The notes beneath the pieces are model-generated. The model was not told where the DNA came from and made no database searches. It was given only the letters and a program-made list of their open reading frames with translations. From Methanoregulaceae archaeon UBA467 (lineage in GTDB: Archaea > Halobacteriota > Methanomicrobia > Methanomicrobiales > Methanospirillaceae): DNA of 64,000 nt. Every line of letters starts with the position of its first letter. The stretch's first letter is position 1. Shown here in pieces: positions 8,929 to 17,200 of the stretch. Where the stretch lies: positions 1 through 64,000 of the forward strand of contig DASP01000012.1 of NCBI GenBank assembly GCA_002503825.1, written 5' to 3'. Made by a program: the position numbers and the translations under genes.

Positions 8929-10335
8929 CTAGAAACCAGGCTGTTCGCGGGACTCCCACCGTGTCATTCCTTTCCGCATGAACCACCACGCCGGAAACAG
9001 GAGGAGCAGGCCTGCAAGTGAATAGAGGGGGTCTGTAAACGCAAGACCGGACATGAGCGTTACGGCAAGTCCGGACAGTGCAAGGTACGTCACCATCACC
9101 TTGACATCGTACACGAGCACGCTCGGCGAGAGCCCGGTGAGCCATACTGTTACGCCGAGGGAGAAAAACGAGATCGGGATACAGAGCAGCAGTGCCGGAA
9201 ACAGGTAGAGCCCCTCCCCGGAGAGGAGGGCAGTTGCTGCGATAAAGAAGGCCGGGATGAGCTGGAGCACGGAAAAACTGGTGATCTTGCTTACAATGAG
9301 TGTACGGACGCTTACCGGCAGGCAGGCATAGGCCCCGAACGTATCAAACATAGTGAGCCAGGTATACATCGTCGATGCAATCACGCCGGTCACGCATGAA
9401 AACATGAGGAGGAGCCCGTGCGGGGGGAAATATCCCGAAAGGACCGATAAAAAGAACCAGATAACGACGAGGGGGATGAGGAATGAAAAAAGCGTCTGTC
9501 CGATAAGGCTCCCGCTCCGTGAGAGGTCGATTAAGTCTTTAGCCGCAAGCGGTGGTGACGGAAAAAACGACAATTTACGGGTGAGCGGAGATAAGCGGTT
9601 CTGATAATGCTTTGACGTCCCTGATATATCAGGAGAGAAGAGCAGCAGTGATACCACAAAGAGCAGGAGAATCACCGTGCACGAGACTGCTAACATTTCC
9701 CATGAAAAGTCGGTGAAGAGTATGAGCGGAGGGAAGAACCGTGCAGGATTTGTCCCTGTGAGAACGGTGATTCCTCCGATCCCTGCAGCGATGACAAGAA
9801 GGAGAACACCAAGTATTTTCTTTGAACGTGAATAGACTGTTGAAAGGAAAAAGATCACGCACAGCCCGTATAGAAAAGCGAGGGTGAGCGTGAGCAGGAG
9901 GAGTGCCGGGACAACGGGCGGGAGGCCGATGAAAGGCGAGGCGACTGCAAACCCGAGGCCGAAAGGGAAGACCCAGAGGAAGAAGTAGTACACGGTGTCC
10001 TTGATTACAAAGGTTGTAAAGATGACCCGTTCCGATAACGGCAGGCTACGTGCCGAGTACGAGAGCAGGCTCGCCTGACCGAACCTGCGGTTCATCACTT
10101 CGGTCCCGAGGAGCCCGAATGCGCCTACCATGAACCCGAGCATGAGAAACGTTGAATGTATGACGATAGAGAGATTTCCAGCCGGGAGCGCTTCCCGGAA
10201 GACGGGAAGCAGAAAAGAGCCCATGAGCGCTATCCAGAATATCAGTACCGGAAAGAGGGCGAACGAGAGGTTCCCGAAGATCGTGGAATGGACCCGCCAC
10301 TCCTCTTTTACCATCGCAAAAAAGAGTTCAAACAT
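8929..10335 (-). CDS. ABC-2 type transporter permease
   Basis: About 468 residues from the ATG at 10335, which has GAAGGA just upstream and overlaps the end of the ATPase gene by 8 bp. The frame is open to 10470, but that part is antisense to the ATPase C terminus. The protein is strongly hydrophobic with about a dozen predicted membrane segments, for example FPVLIFWIALMGSFLLPVF near the start and a paired set at the end, separated by a polar central loop around SGTSKHYQNRLSPLTRK. This matches large ABC-2 type permeases that work with a single ATPase. Exported substrate unknown. Confidence 0.82.
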   Translation of the reverse strand: MFELFFAMVKEEWRVHSTIFGNLSFALFPVLIFWIALMGSFLLPVFREALPAGNLSIVIHSTFLMLGFMVGAFGLLGTEVMNRRFGQASLLSYSARSLPLSERVIFTTFVIKDTVYYFFLWVFPFGLGFAVASPFIGLPPVVPALLLLTLTLAFLYGLCVIFFLSTVYSRSKKILGVLLLVIAAGIGGITVLTGTNPARFFPPLILFTDFSWEMLAVSCTVILLLFVVSLLLFSPDISGTSKHYQNRLSPLTRKLSFFPSPPLAAKDLIDLSRSGSLIGQTLFSFLIPLVVIWFFLSVLSGYFPPHGLLLMFSCVTGVIASTMYTWLTMFDTFGAYACLPVSVRTLIVSKITSFSVLQLIPAFFIAATALLSGEGLYLFPALLLCIPISFFSLGVTVWLTGLSPSVLVYDVKVMVTYLALSGLAVTLMSGLAFTDPLYSLAGLLLLFPAWWFMRKGMTRWESREQPGF

Positions 10336-11035
10336 GGCGTTCCTTCTGCACAAGCGAAAGGAAGAGCCCGTCAAGGTGCCGATCCCCGAGGTCTGCAGTC
10401 GCACCGGTATACAGGAGCCTGCCCTTGTGCAGGATGGCAAACCGTGAGCAGATCTCCTCGGCAATTTCAAGGATGTGCGTCGATAAAAAAACGGTATTGC
10501 CGTCTTTTACATACCCGGCCAGGTACTTCTTCACGACGTCCTGCATGATCGGGTCGAAGTTTATGAGCGGTTCGTCGATCAACGCAAGCTCCGGGGTATG
10601 GATAAAGGCCTGTGCAAACATCAGTTTCTGGCGTGTCCCACGGGAAAGGTCCTTGCATAGGACGTCTTTTTTGTCAGCAAAATCGAGGAAGTCAAACCAC
10701 CATGCCGCACGCTCCCCGATATCGGGTATCTTCCGGATAGCCCCGACGAAATCAAGGTATTCTGCCGCCGTCAGGAAGCTTGGCGGGGTCTCCTGCTCGG
10801 GAATGATCCCGACGAGCTTCCGGACACCGACCGGGTCCGTCATCACATCGATACCAAGGACATGTGCGGATCCTCCTGCAGGCCGGATCTGCCCGGTCAT
10901 CATCTTTATCATCGTCGATTTCCCGGACCCGTTCGGGCCGAGCAGCCCGAAAAGTTCACCCTTTTCGACGGAGAGGGTCACATGGTCCACGGCGGTCAGG
11001 TCGCCGTAGACTTTTGTCAGATCCTCTGCCTGCAT
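10328..11035 (-). CDS. ABC-2 type transporter ATP-binding protein
   Basis: An ABC ATPase with Walker A GPNGSGKST, a slightly divergent signature LSRGTRQKL, Walker B LALIDEPL and the switch His in STHILE. About 235 residues from ATG 11035, where the usual ABC N terminus (MQAEDLTKVYGDLTAVDHV) begins. The frame is open to ATG 11155, but a TATA-like stretch there argues that the upstream 40 residues are not made; GTG 11059 after an AGGAG is another option. The DEP is followed by LINFD in place of the common xxGLD, and this D-loop difference is worth noting. It overlaps the permease gene by 8 bp, so the two form one exporter. Confidence 0.88.
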   Translation of the reverse strand: MQAEDLTKVYGDLTAVDHVTLSVEKGELFGLLGPNGSGKSTMIKMMTGQIRPAGGSAHVLGIDVMTDPVGVRKLVGIIPEQETPPSFLTAAEYLDFVGAIRKIPDIGERAAWWFDFLDFADKKDVLCKDLSRGTRQKLMFAQAFIHTPELALIDEPLINFDPIMQDVVKKYLAGYVKDGNTVFLSTHILEIAEEICSRFAILHKGRLLYTGATADLGDRHLDGLFLSLVQKERHV

Positions 11036-11280
11036 CACGGTTGTCAAAGCTGGTTTCACGTCTCCTGCCGGTATTTCAGTGCTGTTATGTACATCTGAAC
11101 TGATATGAGGATTCCTGTCCCTGCAGGAAAATCTGTCAGGATAATTATCCTGCATTTAAATTCTCATCGTGAATCAGGGATTATTCAGTCGTGAAAAAAA
11201 GAAGGGCCCGGATAGCTCCGGGTTTCCCGGTATTTCCTTCATAAAGAACCCGCCCGTAAAGAGGTGATTCTTTCGATATG

Positions 11281-14200
11281 TTATATCACCCAGACTGTTT
11301 CGGTTGCGGATTCGATGTTATTTCCGATTGTTACTGTAAGGATGACTTTGTACGTCCCTTTATCGGTAAAAATATGGACCGGATTTACCTCTGTTGAATT
11401 CATTCCATCGCCGAAATCCCAGCTCTGGTTTGTCGCCCAGCTCGAACGGTCTGAAAATTGTACTTCAAGCGGAGCTCTGCCTGCCTTCGGGCTTGCGGTG
11501 AATTGGGCATTTGTCTTACCGCCCGGGTGAATTGAAGATCCACCGATGACCATGACCGTCCCGGTCGTCGTGTCAGTACCGTCAGTACCACTCACCGACA
11601 AGGATACTTTATATGTCCCGGAGGTTGTGTAGACCTGGGAAGGGTTCTGTTCGGTCGAAGTGCTGCCATCGCCGAAGTCCCAGGTCCAGGTCGTCGCTCC
11701 GCTAGAGCGGTCGGTGAACTGTACCTCCAACGGAGCCCTGCCGACCATCGGGCTTGCAGTGAACCGGGCATTCACATTTCCACCCGGGGTGTCAGGACTC
11801 CCGGTAACCATTATCATACCGTTTGTCGTGTCGGTTCCTTCAGTTCCGCTTACCGAGAGTGTCATTTTGTATGTTCCTGATGTGGAATAGACATGGACAG
11901 GGCTTTTTTCAGTTGAATTGCTGCCGTCGCCGAAATCCCAGTTCCAGGATGTCGCACCACTCGAGCGGTCGGTGAAGTGCACCTCCAGTGGAGCTCTTCC
12001 TACCGACGGGCTGGATGTAAACTGTGCTTTTACATTTCCACCCGGTGTGATTGAACCGCCGATCACCATGATCGTTCCTGTGGTTGTGTCGGTTCCTTCA
12101 GTTCCGTTTACCGAGAGTGTCACTTTGTATGTTCCCGGTACGGAATAGACGTGGACCGGGCTTGTTTCAGTCGAACTGCTTCCGTCCCCGAAGTCCCAGT
12201 TCCATGTCGTCGCACCACTTGACCGGTCGGTGAACTGTACTTCAAGCGGTGCTCTTCCTGCGGACGGGCTGGATATAAACTGTGCTTTTTCATTTCCCCC
12301 CGGTGTGATTGAACCGCCGATCACCATGATCGTTCCTGTGGTTGTGTCTGATCCGTCTGTACCGCTTACCGAGAGTGCCACTTTGTATGTTCCCGAAGCG
12401 GAATAGACGTGGACCGGGCTTGGTTCAGTCGAACTGCTTCCATCCCCGAAGTCCCAGTTCCAGGTCGTCGCACCAATTGACCGGTCGGTGAAGTGTACCT
12501 CCAGCGGTGCTCTTCCTGCGGACGGGCTTGATGTAAACTGTGCTTTTACTTTATTGCCTCCAGGGTTGATCGATCCTCCGGTTACCTTGACCGTTCCTGT
12601 TGCTGTACCGGAGCCTGTTCCGGAAATAACGTTCAGGGTAACCGTATATGTCCCGGCACTCCTGTAAAGATGAGTCGGTCTTTCCTGGGTTGATGTTGCC
12701 CCGTCTCCAAAGTCCCACTCGTATCCGGTTATCCCGTCACCGGTCGAGGTGTCGGTGAACCTTACAAAGCAGGGGGCCCGGCCGGTATTCGGATCAGCGG
12801 TGAAAGATGCGACCACGGTTCCTGAAGGTGCTGAAACATGGATGTAATTCGCCTTCAGCCTGTTTGCAGTACCGCTGGCGTTGATAACAGAGAGGTTGAC
12901 CTGGTATGTCCCGGGCATCGTGTATGTATGGGCCGGGTTCTGCAGGGTGCTGTCAATGACGCCGTCGTTTTCAAAGTCCCATGCCCACTCAATCGGCGCC
13001 GTCACTGAAAGATCGGTGAACTGGACCGTTAACGGCGCTGTTCCATCCCTCGAATCAGCTGAAAAATCAACTACCGGGTTGGAATTGTCGTCGCTCGTGA
13101 CCTGGATGTAGTTGCCCTTCAGCCTGTTCGCTGATCCGCCCGCGTTCGATGCGGTGAGGTTGACCTGGTACGTGCCTGCCGTGGTGTAGGTATGAGTCGG
13201 GTTCTGCTCGGTGCTGTCGATGACTCCGTCGTTGTTAAAGTCCCACGCCCATGCGGTCGGGTTGCTCGTTGACTGGTCCGTAAAATGAACCGTTAACGGA
13301 GCTGGCCCCGTACGATTGTCCCCGATGAAGTTGACGACCGGCGGGTCGGGGAGCGTGGATGTCACCGTGATATACCCGGTCTTTTCCCTGGTGTCGGTTC
13401 CTAATGCATTTGAAACCGTCAGGTTGACCTGGTATGACCCATCCGATGCATACGTGTGAGCGGGGTTCTGTTCGGCCGAGGTGTATCCGTCACCAAACGA
13501 CCAGGACCACGCAGTCGGAGATCCCGAGGATGTATCGGTAAACCCGACTGACAACGGAGCAGTGCCGGAGGTTACATTAGCGGTAAAGTATGCGATTGGG
13601 GGGGTAGCCTGTCCAAAGTATGCCCGGACCTGGTCGATCAGGGGTGCTTCATCGATCTGGTTCGTGACCAGTGTGTACGGAGTATCGCCTATACCGTCTC
13701 CATCGGCATCCGTACCATCGTAAGTATTCCAGTAATTACCGAGAACCTTTGTATAGGCTGTTCCCTGGCGGGTGTAGGCAACCTCCTGCGGGGAGATCCA
13801 CTGGAATGCTGCAGCGGCCGGCCCCTGGAGTGCCACGGGACTGATACCGTCCGGTACGATAAAGTCATTCTGGTAAATCCGGGTACCGGCTCCGATGTTC
13901 CGCATGATCAGTATGCAGGGCATGTCGTTGTCGGTAAACGTATTATTGCAGATGACGGGTCCGATGCCGGTTGCCAGACGGATTATACCTTTAAGTGTTG
14001 CCGTTGACGTGGTGTTCGTGAAAATGTTATTCTCAATGCGATTACCCGTTGTTCCATCTGACGCAGCCACGTAAATCAGGTTATAGACATTATTGTTTCT
14101 GAATGTATTGCCGATGAGGGTGTTATTTGACATGCCCAGGTAAATGGATCCTTGTCCACTTGGATTCTTCATGTTCTCGAAGATACAGTTCCTGACAATC

Positions 14201-17200
14201 ACTCCTGTCGGTGGAACATAGGTACCGCTTCCACTGTTGAAATACAATAGCCCGTTGGTGAACCGCACTTTCTCGATAACGGTCCCGGTTCCGCTTATGC
14301 GCACTGTGCCACCGCCCAGGTCCAGCGTAACGATCTCTGCTCCTTCACCGGTTATCGAGACGGGTTTGATCACACCGCTGGCAGCATAAGTACCATTATA
14401 GACAAAGACTTTGTCCCCCTCTATCACTGAAGGGCTGCCGAGAGCATCTGCCAGAGTGATGAAGTCGCACCCGCTCGAACCGACAGTCCATGTTTTTGGG
14501 ATATGCGGTGAGACCTGAATGTAGTCAGTCTTCACCGAGCTCTTCGTTTCGTTATCTGCAGTAACCGAAAGTTTTACAGAATATGTCCCTTCGGATGAAT
14601 AGATAAACGTTGCATTATGTCCGGTGCTATCGATAATACCGTCGTTCTCGAAGTCCCAGGCCCAGGCGGTCGGGGAACCGGTGGAAGCGTCGGTGAAGGC
14701 GACCGCGAGTGGGGCATCACCGCTGGTCACGTTTGCCACGAAGTCTACGGAATCGTAACTTACCAGGATGTAGTTTGTTTTCACTTCAGAATTGCTGCCG
14801 TAGGCGTTAGAAGCGGTTAGATTCACTGTGTACATACCGGCTGCGGCATACGTATGGGTCGGGTTCTGCCCGGTGCTGTCGATAATACCGTCGTTCTCAA
14901 AGTCCCAGGCCCAGGAGACCGGAGTGTTCGCAGAAGTGTCGGTGAACATGACCGTAAGCGGGGCATCGCCGGCGGTCTTGTCAGCGTTGAAATTCGTGAC
15001 CGGAGCCGGTAAGCCGAGGACGGTCCAGCCGCTGCTGGAAATGTCGTTTGTCCAGGTAGTGAGGCAATCATTCACCGAGTTGGCATTCTGGCCATAACCA
15101 TAGGCATTGAATGCTGCCATCGATGATAGGTTTTCTATCTCGTACCGTACCCGGAGAGAATGAGCGCTCAAAGCACCCCCGTACAGGTCGATGAACATCA
15201 TCCTGAACTGGTTGGAGGTGTCGCTTACATCCTGACCAGCGTAGATTGGGTAGGTTGTCCCTGCCGCCGGTCGCCAGGTCTGCGGACCATAGGTCAGGTC
15301 GTCCTTCGTAAACCATTCGTCCAGCGTAGCATTCACATAGGTGATAGTATCGGATGCAGGTTCACTGTGAGGTGTCGGGTTCGGGGTCCACTGGTATCCG
15401 TCTGCCTGGATGTGGAGGCGGAAGTCATCCGGTATGGTCCCGTTCACTGCAACACACAGGAATATAGTATCAAAGTACCCTCTGCCACCGGTCGTTGTGA
15501 CGTAGAATGTTCCGGACCTCTCGGGGGTCTGCGTCACTTCACCTTCATATGAGGTGCTCGATCCATTCGAGATGTGCAGGGCGTTCAAACCGCCGCCGGT
15601 CCAGATGATGTGGAATGAATCATCGCCAAAATCATTGAATCTCGCCCCGTTGTCGTTTGCAACTATTAAATAAACGTCGTCGGTTGCAGGGATGACCCCG
15701 CCTGCCGGAGTTTCTGCACGCTGAACCGTCACATGGGTTGTTGCCGAAACATCGCCCGATGAAGCGGTAATCGTAGAAATCCCTTCTGCGACGGCAGTTA
15801 AGTAACCGGTTTCGTTTACCGTGGCCACGGTCACATCAGTGCTCGTCCAGTTGAAAACAGTACCGGGTATCACGGCACTTTCGATATCGTATGCAGTTGC
15901 TGTGAGTTGCAGGTTATCACCTGCAGTAATGAACACCGTGTCCGGAGTGACGTTGATGGCAGCGACGGGTGGACTGATTTTACCGACGACAGAATATCCG
16001 CTCATCGCTTTATCCGGCGTCAATGCGTTCGTCCATGCGACCATGTCGTCGCCATTATTGGATTTCTGGCAGTAGGCGTAGACACTGAAGGCCGCAAACG
16101 AGTCGTGGTTCCCGAAGGTGTAATTGATCCGGACTGCACCCTGGTTTTCGAGGTCTGTGTTGGGACGCAGAACACCCGCGTTGAGATCAATGAACATCAG
16201 GTGGAACGTATCCTCTGTATCCGTCAGATCCTGGCCGGCATAAATCGGATAATCTGCCTCGTTCCCGGTCGGCTTCCAGATCTGCGGTCCATAGATAAAG
16301 TCCTCCTTCGTGAAGGTCTCGTCGAGGGCAAGTGGCTGGTAGGTCACGGTATCCAGGGCGGGTGGCTGGTTGCTCACCGGGTTCGGCGTCCAGGTGTAGC
16401 CGTCCGAAGTAATATGCAGGCTGAAGTCGTCGGGGATTGTTCCGTTCACTGCCACAAGGAGTATAATCTCGTCCTCGTAGCCCTTGCCGCCTGAATCGGT
16501 GGCGTAGAATGTACCGGACTGGCTGTCGGTCACCGTCACCTGCCCGAAGTTCACCGACGGATCGGTGGAGATGTGCAGGGCGTTGAGACCGCGGTTGATG
16601 CCTTCGAACCGGATGTTGTAGGTGTGGTTATCGAAAGCGTTGTATTTCACCCCGTCATCGTTTGCAACCCGGACGAAGATATTATTATAGCCAGAGAGGA
16701 CGGTTGGACCGGACGGTTCTGATACTGTGATATAATCATTCCTTATTTCTGAATCTGTTCCGTCTTCACTGGTTACAGTCAGGGACACCGAGTATGTCCC
16801 GGCAGTTGTGTAGGTGTAGACCGGGTTCTGGTCGGTGCAGTCAACTATCCCGTCGTTCTCAAAGTCCCATGCCCAGGAGGTCGGGCTGCCGGTGGACAGG
16901 TCGGTAAAGGTTATTGTAAACGGAGCTTCGCCGCTGGTGACGTTTGCGGTGAAGTATGCAGTCGGTGACTGCGACGCAAAATCAACAAGGTAGTCCTGGT
17001 AGCTTCCCATGAGCGGTGCATAATCAAAGTGGAAAGGATCGCCAAAGGAAGGCGGAACAACAAACGGTTCATCCCCGAGCCCGTTGCCATCGCTGTCTGT
17101 GCCGGTATAACCTGCCCAGTGGTTGCCAAGGTAACCTGCGTGTGAAACACCCTGATAGGTATACGTTACAGGCTGGGTTGTATTCCAGGATATTGCGCCC

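Noticed and set aside
10335..10470. N-terminal extension of the ABC permease
   Set aside because: It lies antisense-like within the ATPase coding end in another frame; the ATG at 10335 has its own ribosome site and begins the first membrane segment.
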